DNA of 64,000 nucleotides, taken from assembly GCF_932274485.2 (NCBI RefSeq), contig NC_065879.2:87167459-87231458 (forward strand), in the 5' to 3' direction. The translations under genes and the position numbers were made by a program. Origin of the DNA: Patella vulgata. Its lineage: Eukaryota > Mollusca > Gastropoda > Patellidae. Positions within the stretch are counted from its first letter, which is position 1; the number at the start of each line of letters is the position of its first letter. Positions 31,800 to 41,519 of the stretch are shown piece after piece. Under the pieces are notes generated by a model. The model did not search any database. It had not been told where the DNA came from and was given only the letters and a program-made list of their open reading frames with translations.

Positions 31800-32135
31800 C
31801 ATGAGTTGTTACTCGGGTGTTCGATCCCTGCATTGGCCAAGAAAGTCCGTCCAGATTTTCCAGCGTGGTTCCCCCTTGTCAGTGATGCAGGACAGAGAGC
31901 CTGACAAGAACAGCTGTCTAGTCCTTCGGATGAGACGAAAAACCGAGGACCTGTGTATACATTGGAATGCACGTAAAAGATCCCTTGGCAGTTGGAATTC
32001 GATATAAGAGTAGGCGCTTGTGACGCTGCCCGGGCAAAATTTCCCTCATAGCACACTGTGTGGCGTATGAACGTCTTCATTAGCCCAGGTTAGGAGCAGA
32101 ACAGTAGGACGTTAAACTTCATTTCATTTCATTTC
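31800..32135 (+). mobile_element. SINE-B, nearly full length
   Basis: From box B-like GGTGTTCGATCCCTGC to GGACGTTAAACTTCATTTC and ATTTC repeats. Confidence 0.9.
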
Positions 32136-32354
32136 CATTGTAGAAGAGCTGACATATATCAGAAACCTGGTTCTCTTATGGGACCTCATATGGCTACAAC
32201 TATGTGCACTTACTGATTTTGTTTAAGTAAGGAATCTTTGATTAATGGATCACTGGGTAATAAGGATAAATATATCTGTCACATTGTGTCTAGGTTGTCC
32301 AGCTCTAATACATTACAGTATTGGTAGGGTATGAATGTTAATTTTATCAATTGC

Positions 32355-32424
32355 AAAATGAAATGAAATGGGGTTTAACGTTGTACTTTTTGGCTCCAAC
32401 TAATGAAGATAGGCATATGCCATA
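32355..32424 (-). mobile_element. SINE-B 3' fragment
   Basis: AAATGAAATGGGGTTTAACG then CTAATGAAGATAGGCATATG, ended by SINE-A. Confidence 0.8.
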
Positions 32425-32680
32425 AGGGAGGTTGCATGGCTGAATGGTTAGCACATGCATGTTGCATCATAAGGTCTGTCATTGAGTCAACTGGTGTGGT
32501 TTTGATTCCCTGGTTGTACATGACAAGGAGTAGGGTCGACTGTCCAACGTCCTGGGTTTTCTCCGGGTCCTCCGGTTTCCACTCGCTGCTAATTATTGAA
32601 ATAAAATTAAACCATATTTTAGTCCCGAAATGACCTAATTTGTGTCGAGTGGACTTTAAACCCCATTTCTCTTTTTCTAT
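32425..32680 (+). mobile_element. SINE-A
   Basis: GTTGCATGGCTGAATGGTTAG head, body with a small deletion around CTGCTAATTATTGAAAT, GGACTTTAAACCCCATTTC. Confidence 0.9.
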
Positions 32681-32836
32681 CCCCATCAAGGAGATTAAAA
32701 AACATTGAATATCAAGTTTTTAGATGGTTTCAAAAAAAAAAAATAAGCATATCATTCTGTGTTATAAAATTTTGGACAAAAGCTCTTGTCATTTGCAGAC
32801 ATATGTTTATGAGTTGGCTGTGTTATATATAGTCTT

Positions 32837-33111
32837 GGGGGGTTGGATGGTTGAATGGTTAGCACGCGTGCGCTGTATCATAAAGTCTGTCATTGAGTCA
32901 ACTGGCATGGTTTCAAATCCCTGGTTGTACGTGACAAGGAGTTGGGTCGCCTGTCCAACCTCGTGGGTTTTCTCTGGGTCCTCTGGTTTCCTCCCTCTGC
33001 TAAAGACCCCTACGCGCAAGCGAATTATTGAAATAAATAAATTAAACCATATGTTAGTCCCGAAATGACCTAGTTTGTGTCGAGTGGACGTTAAACCCCA
33101 TTTCTCTCTCT
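32837..33111 (+). mobile_element. SINE-A, full length
   Basis: GGTTGGATGGTTGAATGGTTAG, GGTTTCAAATCCCTGG, body, GGACGTTAAACCCCATTTC. An ATAAATAA slip is present before AATTAAACC. Confidence 0.92.
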
Positions 33112-33163
33112 TGTCATTTGCAGACAATGTTTATGAGTTGGCTGTGTTATATATAGTCATAGG

Positions 33164-33402
33164 GGGTTTGAGTTGGTTGGCCGAATGTTGTTACAGTGCA
33201 GCTCGAGTCAAATGGCTTGAGTGTGAATCCCATTTTGTATGTGACAAGGAGAAGGGTCGCCTGTCTAACCTCGTGGGTTTTTCTCCGTGTCCTCTGGTTT
33301 CCTCCCACTGCCTAAGAACCCCTACATGCAAGCAAACTATTGAAATAAATTCAACCATATGTTAGTCCCAAAATAACCTAGTTTGTGTCGAGTGGACATT
33401 AA

Positions 33403-33438
<36 letters not shown>
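33164..33438 (+). mobile_element. SINE-A, more diverged sister copy
   Basis: GTTGGCCGAATGTTG head with a rearranged 5' third, body to GGACATTAAACC and about 35 bp of TC. Confidence 0.88.
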
Positions 33439-33439
<1 letters not shown>

Positions 33440-33595
33440 TCTAGATGAAAAAGTCAACAATGTGTTAATTGTTTTAAATAGACAAACCACAATCTGAAGC
33501 ACAAAATAATGGGTAATAATTACCCCTCTTAGTCCTACGCTAGCAACAGACCAGCCTCCATGAAATTTGGATTGCATGATCAATGTCTAACCAAC

Positions 33596-33740
33596 TTGAA
33601 ATTTTAACTAAGGGACAATCCTAATTTTAGTAATTTGATTGGATAATATAAGATTGATTTTAGTGCTTAGCCAATCAAAATTAAAATATCTACTAAACTT
33701 TGGATTTTATCTTTAGTTAATATTTCGAGAAACAGGGCCT
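33596..33740. mobile_element. Hairpin MITE related to the CAGGGC family
   Basis: TTTTAACTAAGGGACAATCC and TTAGTTAATATTTCGAGAAACAGGGCC are inverted; TTGATTGGATAATATAAGATTG lies centrally. Related copy at 62148-62263. Confidence 0.65.
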
Positions 33741-34215
33741 AGGTACAAATCTGTGGTAATATATCTTTTGAGATATCTTTTAGTTCCACGTCATTTTATC
33801 TCTTGCTAGTTGACTTTTTTTTTATAGAGATAAGAACTGTTTAAATCGGAACCAGTTTGTCAATATTTATCTTAAAGGATGAAAGAACAGTCTTTAAAAT
33901 GGTCGATGTTTAAAACAGCGGGATGGTGGAAAAAAATATATATCGATTATTCTGTTGGCACCAGATGTTTTTTAATTGACTTTACGTCTCGAGAGGAATG
34001 ATCCGCACTGAATATTTGCTTAACTGCGAAATCACCTTTTTTTCTTCAGAAAAAAAACCCCATATCCCACTGTGGCGAAGATTTCGCTTTCAATGCTATG
34101 ATTCGATTTTTGTGGTTAAAGATGTAATTTCATGCAGATACTGAAGTTTATTATCAATATTAAAAGTATTAATCACCAAGAATGACAAAATAGAAAAAAA
34201 ATACACTACTGTTTA
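33741..34215. other. No feature recognised
   Basis: AT-rich; no exon or repeat match seen. Confidence 0.45.
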
Positions 34216-34480
34216 TTATATATTTTGAAAATTTGTGATTAGAAAGAAATGAAATGGAGTTTGACGTCCAACTGTTCTGCTCCTATACTGGGCTAATAAA
34301 AACAGTGTGCTATGAGTGAAATTTTGCAGGGCAGCGGCACTATGATTTACTATATTTTGAAAAATTGTGATTAGAAATGAAATGAAATGGGGTTTAATAC
34401 CTACTGTTCTGCTCCTATACTGGGCTAATGAAGACGGGCATACGCCATACAGTGTGCTATGAGGGAAATTTTGCCTGTCC
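34216..34480 (-). repeat. Two SINE-B 3' ends with a duplicated flank
   Basis: TATATTTTGAAAATTTGTGATTAGAAA precedes each SINE-B 3' piece (34244 and 34376), giving two units of about 135 bp. A small-scale version of the SINE-tail satellite at 21 kb. Confidence 0.75.
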
Positions 34481-34762
34481 TCCATTAATAGAAGAAAAAG
34501 GGAGATCTTGAAATTGCTGTAAATAAACTCTGCCCGAGTGATTTATGTGTTGGGAAAATGTTGTAGAAGATATGAACAGATGTCCATTTACCATTAATGT
34601 GTTAATGTTATTGATGGGAAGAACGGAACTAACACAGCCGTTATTTTATATTTACAGTACATTAATCAATATATTGTTTTAACTTACACAGATTATTGAC
34701 AGTTTAATGCTTTCATTGAGACAGATTTCTTTTTACATACACAGTGTAAATAGTCTTAGTCA

Positions 34763-35389
34763 GGGTGGGAGAGAGAGAGAGAGGGGGGGGGGAGACGGGA
34801 GAGAGACTGTAAGAAGAGAGGGAGGGTGGGAGAAGTGAGAGGGGGAGAGAGTGGAGGGGGAGAGAGAGAGATGGGAAGGGGAGAGAGGGAGACAGAGAGA
34901 GATAGATTTAACGACGAGAGGGTGAGAGAGAGTGGATGAAAAGAGATAAAGAGTGTGAGAAAAGAGAAGGAAAGAGCATGGCAGAAGAGAGGAGAGAGTG
35001 AGGGAGAAGAGAGTGGGAGAAGAGAGAAGGGGAGAGAGTGGGAGAAGAGAGGGGAGAAGAGAGTGGGGGAGAAGAGAGGGAAAGGGGAGAAGAGAGTGGG
35101 GGAGAAGAGAGAGAGTGGGAGAAGACAGAAGGGGAAAGAGTGTGAGAGTCGGAGAAGAGAGGGGGAGAGAATGGGAGAAGAGAGTGGGGGAGAAGAGAGA
35201 AGGGGAGAGAGTGGGAGAAGAGAGGGAAAGGGGAGAAGAGAGTGGGAGAAGAGAGGGAAAGGGGAGAAGAGAGTGGGAGAAGAGAGAGAGTGGGAGAAGA
35301 CAGAAGGGGAAAGAGTGAGAGAGTCGGAGAAGAGAGGGGGAGAGAATGGGAGAAGACAGGGTGAGAGAAGTAAGAGGGAGCAAGAGAGA
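34763..35389 (-). repeat. 627-bp purine tract: expanded SINE-A tail
   Basis: Nearly pure G and A on the plus strand, built of GAGAGAGTGGGAGAAGAGAG and AAAGGGGAGAAGAGAG blocks with larger internal duplications (35103-35180 and 35285-35360 alike). It abuts the tail end of a minus-strand SINE-A, so it is the TC tail grown about tenfold. The long open frames inside are low-complexity artefacts. Confidence 0.85.
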
Positions 35390-35635
35390 TTAACATCCAC
35401 TGGACAAAACTAGGTCATTTTGGCACTAACATGATTCCGTTTTAATTCAATCATTCTCTTGCACATATGAGTCTTTTAACTTGTTTAAGGACACAGAGAA
35501 AATCCACATGGTTGGACAAGCAACTTTACTGTTTGTCATGTACAAGCTGGGAATCACACTTCTATAGTAGGTGTTAAACGATTCCGCCACTTCTATAGTA
35601 CATGCGTTAAACGATTCAGCCACCCAAAATCCCCA
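35390..35635 (-). mobile_element. SINE-A, minus strand, old
   Basis: TTAACATCCACTGGACAAAACTAGGTC, then reversed body AGAAAATCCACATGGTTGG and head remnants duplicated as TTAAACGATTCCGCCAC / TTAAACGATTCAGCCAC. Confidence 0.8.
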
Positions 35636-36060
35636 CAGATTTTAGACATAAGGCATATTGTTGAATTATTCTCTGCTAACCGATTACATTGCTACTGACC
35701 TTAAAACAAAATAAAATGAAACATCGTTTATTGTACATGAAATTTCCATTTTGAAAATTCAGAATTATATCAGTTAACCCAGAACTGCAATCAGCAGCAT
35801 TCCTCGATTATTTGAATTTAGATTTGGACATCATGCTGTCAGATGGTTTACCAGTCATTGTTTTTTAAGGCAACTGATCGCTCATGAGCTCCTGCCGCTC
35901 ACCTGAATGTCAACCCAGGGGAGGATTTTTTCCATCCCCTTAAAATTGAAAATCGCTATCCTTTACAAAGTCATTGGAGGTTTATTATCATTTATCAAAC
36001 CAGGAATGACCCCATTACATGCAATTATTGATCTTCAGAACCATTTCTCATACACAAAAT
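35636..36060. other. No feature recognised
   Basis: No gene or known repeat seen. Confidence 0.45.
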
Positions 36061-36200
36061 AATCACTCTCCTTAATATCAGATCACTCTCCTTAATTTTT
36101 AAATCACTCTCCTTTATTTCTAAATCATTCTTCTTATCGAAAATGGGAGAGCTTATTTAGGGGAGTGATTTTTTTCAATTTGTTGATTGAGGGGAGCTTT
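36061..36200. repeat. Short repeat with inverted partner
   Basis: Four AATCACTCTCCTTAATTT-type units (36061-36135) and, inverted downstream, GGGGAGTGATTTTTTTCAA. Confidence 0.6.
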
Positions 36201-36249
36201 TTTTGGCTCTCCTCTGAAATACAAAAAAACGACTGGTTTACACAGAAAA

Positions 36250-36335
36250 TATAGCAGTGGGAAGAAACTGTTGGTCCTGGAGAAAACCCACAATTTTGGG
36301 CAGATGGCCCTACTTCTTGTCACATACAAACTCTG
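36250..36335 (-). mobile_element. SINE-A fragment
   Basis: AGCAGTGGGAAGAAACTG, GGAGAAAACCCACAATTTTGG and CTTCTTGTCACATACAA are reversed SINE-A body. Confidence 0.7.
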
Positions 36336-36535
36336 GACATCATAGCTTAGACATTGTATTATATTGACACTCAACCCCCCCACCCCGACACACTCTGGAC
36401 ATCATATTACATCATGGCTTAGACGTTGTATTACATTGACACTCAACCCCACCCCCACCCCGACACACTCTGGACATCACAGCTTAAGACATTGTATTAC
36501 CCCAACACTCAACCCCACCACCCTAACATACTTAC
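36336..36535 (+). repeat. Tandem repeat, about 65-bp unit, three copies
   Basis: ACTCTGGACATCATAGCTTAG, TTGTATTACATTGACACTCAACCCC recurs; proline/threonine-rich frames here are artefacts. Confidence 0.8.
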
Positions 36536-36639
36536 TAACAGATCAATGACTCTGATCATGCTTCATTATCAAACATGCAGTAAATTGCATCTTCTTTTCA
36601 GAAATAAAGTGGCTATTTTTTGGGCTATGAAATAAAATA

Positions 36640-37225
36640 TGATGTGCTTTAGTGTCTTGTTGTTCTACTCCAACTTGGCTAAGGAAGGGGGGTTGGATGG
36701 CCGAATGGTTAGCACGCGCGCGCTGTATCATACGGTCTGTCATTGAGTCAACTGGCGGGGTTTCGATTCCCCGGTTGTAGGGTCGCCTGTCCATCTTCTC
36801 GGTTTTCTCAGGGTCCTCCAGTTTCCTCCCACTGGTAAAGACCCCTACACGCAAGCAAATTATTGAAATAAAATTGAACCATGTGTTAGTCCCGAAATGG
36901 CCTAGTTTGTGTCGAGTGGATGTTAAACCCCATTTCTCTCTCTCTCTCTCTCTGGCTAAGGAAGACGGGCAAACGATATTCTGTGTGCTATATGAGGATA
37001 ATTTTGCTTGGACAGCGGCACTGCATCCTACTCTTATTTCAGATTCCAACTACCAAGGGTTCTTTTATGCGAACATCAATGTATACGCTTGACAACATTT
37101 TTTTGTCCCATACAAACGACTAGACACTGTTCCCTGTCAGATATCGCGTCTAGAACTACTGATGAGGGGAAACCAGGCTGGAAAATCCCGAGTAACAGTC
37201 TCGATCAACCCTGGGAACGATTCCG
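36640..37225 (-). mobile_element. SINE-B interrupted by SINE-A
   Basis: SINE-B 36640-36687 (CTACTCCAACTTGGCTAAGG) resumes at 36954 (GGCTAAGGAAGACGGGC) and runs to about 37225. Diverged, so older than the SINE-A in it. Confidence 0.85.
36688..36953 (+). mobile_element. SINE-A, full length, 11-bp target duplication
   Basis: GGGGTTGGATGGCCGAATGG to TC tail. GGCTAAGGAAG at 36677-36687 and 36954-36964 is perfect. A 16-bp part after GGTTGTA (CGTGACAAGGAG) is deleted. Confidence 0.94.
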
Positions 37226-37274
37226 TGATGTGAGTAAACATTCGCAGCGATAAAAAATAAATCAAAGTTATATT

Positions 37275-37405
37275 TCCAAATACCCACTTGAAACACCAAC
37301 GCTGATTGGTTAATCAAAAAAACATGACATCATAGGATCAAAGGCGCGACCACCCATTACAACAGGTCAGACCTTCATTTCGTGGAGGCCATCAAAAATT
37401 AAAAA
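37275..37405. repeat. R3 fragment
   Basis: CAACGCTGATTGGTTAATCA, ATGACATCATAGGATCAAA and GGAGGCCATCAAAAATT parallel 1385-1480. Confidence 0.6.
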
Positions 37406-37411
37406 AAAACA

Positions 37412-37595
37412 AGAGAAAGAAATGGGGTTTAACGTCAACTCGTAGGGGTCTTTACCAGTGGGAGGAAACTGGAGGACCCAGAGAAAACCGAGAAGATGGA
37501 CAGGCGACCCAACTCCTATTCTCTCTCTCTCTTTCTCCCTCTTTCTTTCTCTCACCCCTTCTCTTCCCTCTCACTCTCTCTCTCTCTCTCAATTT
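37412..37595 (-). mobile_element. SINE-A 3' fragment plus TC tract
   Basis: AAATGGGGTTTAACGTCAACTCG, then GGGGTCTTTACCAGTGGG and GACAGGCGACCC (minus), followed by a TC-rich tract of about 75 bp in the opposite sense. Confidence 0.8.
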
Positions 37596-37639
37596 TTTTT
37601 ATTCTCTGTAAAAATGAGAGATTCTGGAGTTAAATATTG

Positions 37640-37848
37640 TATTAGAGAGAGAGAGAAATGGGGTTTAACGTCCACTCGACACAAACCAGGTCATTTCGGG
37701 ACTAACATATGGTTTAATTTTATTTCAAGAATTCACTTGCGTGTAAGGGTCATTAGCAGTGGGAGGAAACCGGAGGACCCGGAGAAAACCCACGAGGTTG
37801 GACAGGCGACCCTACTCCTTGCCACGTACAACCGGGGATTCGAAAGAT
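37640..37848 (-). mobile_element. SINE-A, head missing
   Basis: AGAGAGAGAAATGGGGTTTAACG to CAACCGGGGATTCGAAA. Close to the consensus, so fairly young. Confidence 0.9.
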
Positions 37849-38290
37849 ATTGTATTAAACCATGGGTATATTGTTTTGTTTGTGTGGTATAACATGATGT
37901 TTTTATAATATGATTTATAAATTAACCAATATAAGCTTGTAAACCGGATGAAACTAATAACGTGTCTATATTAACTAAGGCTCACCTCCTCCTCATGGAT
38001 CACTGACTCTCATAACTTCATTATCAAAACTATTGATTTTCTCTATATAGTTAGAGACTTGTACAACACAGACTACCATCCCTATACAGTCTCTAACTGA
38101 TAGCCTTGATGAAAGGGACTAGAGTAGATAGCTAGACACTTACAAACGAAGTGACTATCGGAAACTCTGGCTAGTTGTTTAGAACCACTGACTAGCGTAT
38201 TACATGTGCTTCATGTGAAGAGCTGTTGACAAGCAGCGATGTTATTATGGATATCAGTTAAAAATCGGAAAGAGAAGGAACCAGAGACTT
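37849..38290. other. No feature recognised
   Basis: No exon or repeat family recognised. Confidence 0.4.
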
Positions 38291-38299
38291 CTTTTGATG

Positions 38300-39640
38300 T
38301 GGATAATCTAGATGTTTCGAGATTTGGAAACATTTTTGGCGTTGTGTTGATTTAGAAGTGTTGTTATGAAAATTTGATATTTTAAACTTTGCTGTGTTCT
38401 TGGAATAAATGTGATATGATTTTTAATAATTTGTGCATTTTTAATCAATCAAATCTGGATTCAAAAGTAAGTTCTATCTTAATTTTTGGGTGTTTCTGCC
38501 GTCAACATTTTGGGGTTGTGTTGATTTCGATGTAAGGTGTGTTGTTGAGATGATTGAATGTTTTTCATATTTTTAACAAAATTTTGCTGTGATTTTGGGC
38601 TTTTGGAACATTTGTGATTTGATTTTTAATAATTTGAGCATTTTTAGTCCATCAAATCTGGAATCATAAGTAAGTTATAACGTAATTTTCTTTTAGTTTT
38701 GTGCACGATGATAGAATTTGTTTAATTTAAAAAATATTATGTATATAGCTTGTCATCAACATTCAAATTAAAAATTAGGATTAACAGCCCTATATCTTTT
38801 ATAGATTTACAACTGAATGTGAAAATAAAGGTTTTGTTTCAAAATTTTAGGGATTGTTAAATTTTTTTCGGAACATAAAAAAAGGACTACTGGTATGTAA
38901 AGTTAGCTTGTCAGCACAATTCAAATTCAAATTTACGATTACTCTCTATTTGTGTTTTAAAAATTTAAAACTGAATATGTGAAAATAAGGCTTTTGTTTC
39001 AAATTTTTGGGACATTGTTAAATTCTTTTCTGAACATGCAACAAGGACTAAATGAAATAAAAGTAAGTTTTGTTAGCATTTTTGGTTGGTAGATTATGTG
39101 CTATAAATATTAAAAAAATTGTAATTTGAAGACTGAATGAAATAATGAAAAAAGGGTATTGATTAAATTTTTAGGGGGTTGTTAGATTTTGTGCATTCTG
39201 AACAAAGGACTGAATGAAATAAAAATAAAGGGTTTGTTTTTGTTAACATTTTTGTTTGTTAATTCCTATGCTAAATATGAAAAAATATAATTTGAAACTG
39301 AATGAAATAAAGAAAAGGGTTTTGTTAACATTTTAAGTGTTAAATTCTGTGCTAAAATACAAAAGAAAATTAAAAATTTATTGAAATGAAGAAAAAGATT
39401 TTGTGAACATTTTTGATTGTTAAATTCTGTGCTAAAATATGAAAGAAATTTAAAAACTTAATGCAGCAAAGAAAACAATTTTGTTAAATACCAAAAAAAG
39501 TAATATAACAATTGAATGAAATAAAAATAAGGATTTCGTTAGAATAATTGTTTGTTAAATTTTGTGTGAAATCAAAAAGAGTTGTATGCCGGTATGTCGT
39601 TACATTCTGTGCTAAATATGATAAAAAAGGGCTGAATGTT
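38300..39640 (+). repeat. Degenerate tandem region
   Basis: 38320-38690 holds two units of about 185 bp (GTTGTGTTGATTT, GATTTTTAATAATTTG, CATCAAATCTGGA). From 38760, units of about 80-120 bp repeat with GAATGAAATAAAG, TTTTGTTAACATTTTT and AAATTCTGTGCTAAA. Confidence 0.75.
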
Positions 39641-39696
39641 GTTAAAGGGGCATGCGTAAGATATAGATAAAGAGCTGACAGTTCTCGCTATAATAG

Positions 39697-40050
39697 TTAA
39701 AGGGACAATAACAATCTTGCTGGCTTGAAAGCTCCAGAAAATAAATAATATCTCTATCTAAGTACTAGATGTTTAAGTGTCCTACCTGTTGTGTAAATTA
39801 TCCATTACATCCTATTTTACTTGTCCAGAGGGTTCGAAAATATTTTTAAATCGAAGTTTCATTTGAAAAGGTTTACATTAGACGTTTCAAACCATTATGT
39901 TGAATTTTTCAAAATTTTTAAATAAGGTGTGTTAAGATGAAATTTGTATCATCAATTAATTGAAATATTCTACAATAGTACAATTTGTTGACCAGAATAA
40001 AGATTGGGACATATTATTCAGTTACAACAAGAGTGGTATTGAGCCTTTAA
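39697..40050. mobile_element. T5 MITE
   Basis: 354 bp, TTAA at each end; TTAAAGGGACAATAACAATC left and, read inward from the right, TTAAAGGCTCAATACCACTC, both followed by TTG. The right TTAA is shared with T2. Confidence 0.72.
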
Positions 40051-40551
40051 AGTAGCTAAGTCTCTAACTCAATATCATCAAAGGACATTGAAAACACGAA
40101 TTATTTGTCAATTCAAATCAACATTGGTCTTGTGATCTTACAGGGAAAAGATGGGCTCTATATCCAATATTCAAGACAAAATAAACATTTTACCATTGGT
40201 ACACGGATCGTGTACCATAATGCGTTTCAGCGCCATTTGGAACAAGGGACTCAAACAACAGGGCTAGACATATTCCACAAGTCATCTCAAATGGTGACGC
40301 TATATTCTTATTTGGAGAGCATGCGCAATAAATACCATCGGTGTAGACTGGAAAAACCAGGCGCTAAAGATTGCGATTCACATGAGACTTCTGGGGTATT
40401 TCGCCGAACATAACTAATTAGAAATTACAGTAAAAACAGAAACGATTGAATGTAAATCAGTTTATATACATTCATATTACATTATTATATGCGTTGCGAC
40501 TCATTTTTGTCAATTTCTAGGTCGCAAATATTAGCGATTTAGCTCCTTTAA
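40047..40551 (-). mobile_element. T2 MITE, full length, minus
   Basis: TTAAAGTAGCTAAGTCTCTA to TAGCGATTTAGCTCCTTTAA; 505 bp, close to the copy at 5114. The 102-codon frame inside is not conserved as protein between copies. Confidence 0.85.
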
Positions 40552-40894
40552 ATAAATAAATAATGAAATGGGAATATGTTGAAAATTTTATTCCAATTAC
40601 CCTATTGCGAGCAAAGATATTAGCCTTTGAAGGTTTGACAAGACGTGTGCAATAATTTCAAGCACCATACGTACTGGTTGTTCGAAGCTAAGTCTCGCTC
40701 CTCCATTTTTATCTTGAATAAAAATATGGCTGAACCGTTCTAATCTATTTAATATCGGAGAAATCCGATGCCATTGAGAGTGGATTATGACCTGGATAAG
40801 TTAATTAATGTCTGATTAATAATTTAGATAATATTTCAGGTCTAAAGAAAGACCTGCAATAGGCAGATTTAGCTCTTGCATAATGTATGTTTAA

Positions 40895-41430
40895 ATCATG
40901 TTTTGTTAAAAATTTCATAACTGAAATAATTGGAACTAAAAACTTCTGGTTTTTAAATTAATTTTTTTCCCAAAAAAATAAGAAGAAACATTTTAACATG
41001 TGTTTTCAAAGAACAAAAAATCAATTTGGTGTGGCCTTGCCATATACCGAGTGGGTAATTTGATTTAATTATTTACATTATTCAGGATTCTTTTTTTGCT
41101 AAACTTCAAAAGAAAAAAAAAAAATATATATATTAAAGAAGATTTGCTTGAGCTAAAAAGACTCTCGGCTTCGATTTCAGCTTCAATTATAGTATAAAAT
41201 TTCCAATACTCATTAAAAATTGTGTAGGACCATAATTCTTTTGGCTTTTTTGTTCATCTGTTATTAAATTTCCTGGTTGCTTCAGGACTTTAAAAGCTTT
41301 TTTCTGGAGAGTACAACCTCAATTATTAAAGCAATTTTCCAAAACAGAAATAGTGCCACATGCACTTGAATTATGGATTTAAATCCGTTCAGTTTTTTTT
41401 GCCTTTTGATTCTTAGAGTTGTTGTTAGCC
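40895..41430. other. AT-rich stretch, weak R4-like traces
   Basis: TTCTGGTTTTTAAATTAATTTTTTTCCC and AATCAATTTGGTGTGGCC weakly resemble reversed R4. No gene seen. Confidence 0.4.
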
Positions 41431-41519
41431 AGTTGGTTTCACTTTGGGCGCTTTATATCATAAGGTCTGTCATTGAGTTAAGTGGTGTGGTTTTGGTCTC
41501 AGTTTAGAAGTTTATATAT
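41431..41519 (+). mobile_element. SINE-A head fragment
   Basis: TTTATATCATAAGGTCTGTC and GTGTGGTTTTGGTCTC only. Confidence 0.65.

Larger units (their letters stand above)
32783..33440 (+). repeat. Tandem duplication of flank plus SINE-A
   Basis: CTTGTCATTTGCAGACA...TATGAGTTGGCTGTGTTATA (about 52 bp) precedes both SINE-A copies, at 32783 and 33112. A 52-bp duplication is far beyond a SINE target duplication, so the whole 329-bp segment was copied. Confidence 0.8.
39642..40894 (-). mobile_element. T1 MITE split by T5 and T2
   Basis: T1 right terminus (TTAAAGGGGCATGCGTAAG to ATAATAGTTAA at 39700), then two other TTAA elements, then the rest of T1 from 40553 (ATAATGAAATGGGAATATG) to CATAATGTATGTTTAA. 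Minus orientation. Confidence 0.8.

Noticed and set aside
34756-35413. Long Ser/Leu/Pro-rich and Arg/Glu-rich frames up to 214 codons
   Set aside because: All lie in a purine tract open in several frames on both strands; low complexity, no protein signal.
40105-40413. A 102-codon plus-strand frame
   Set aside because: Lies within T2; the copies at 5114 and 60160 do not preserve it.
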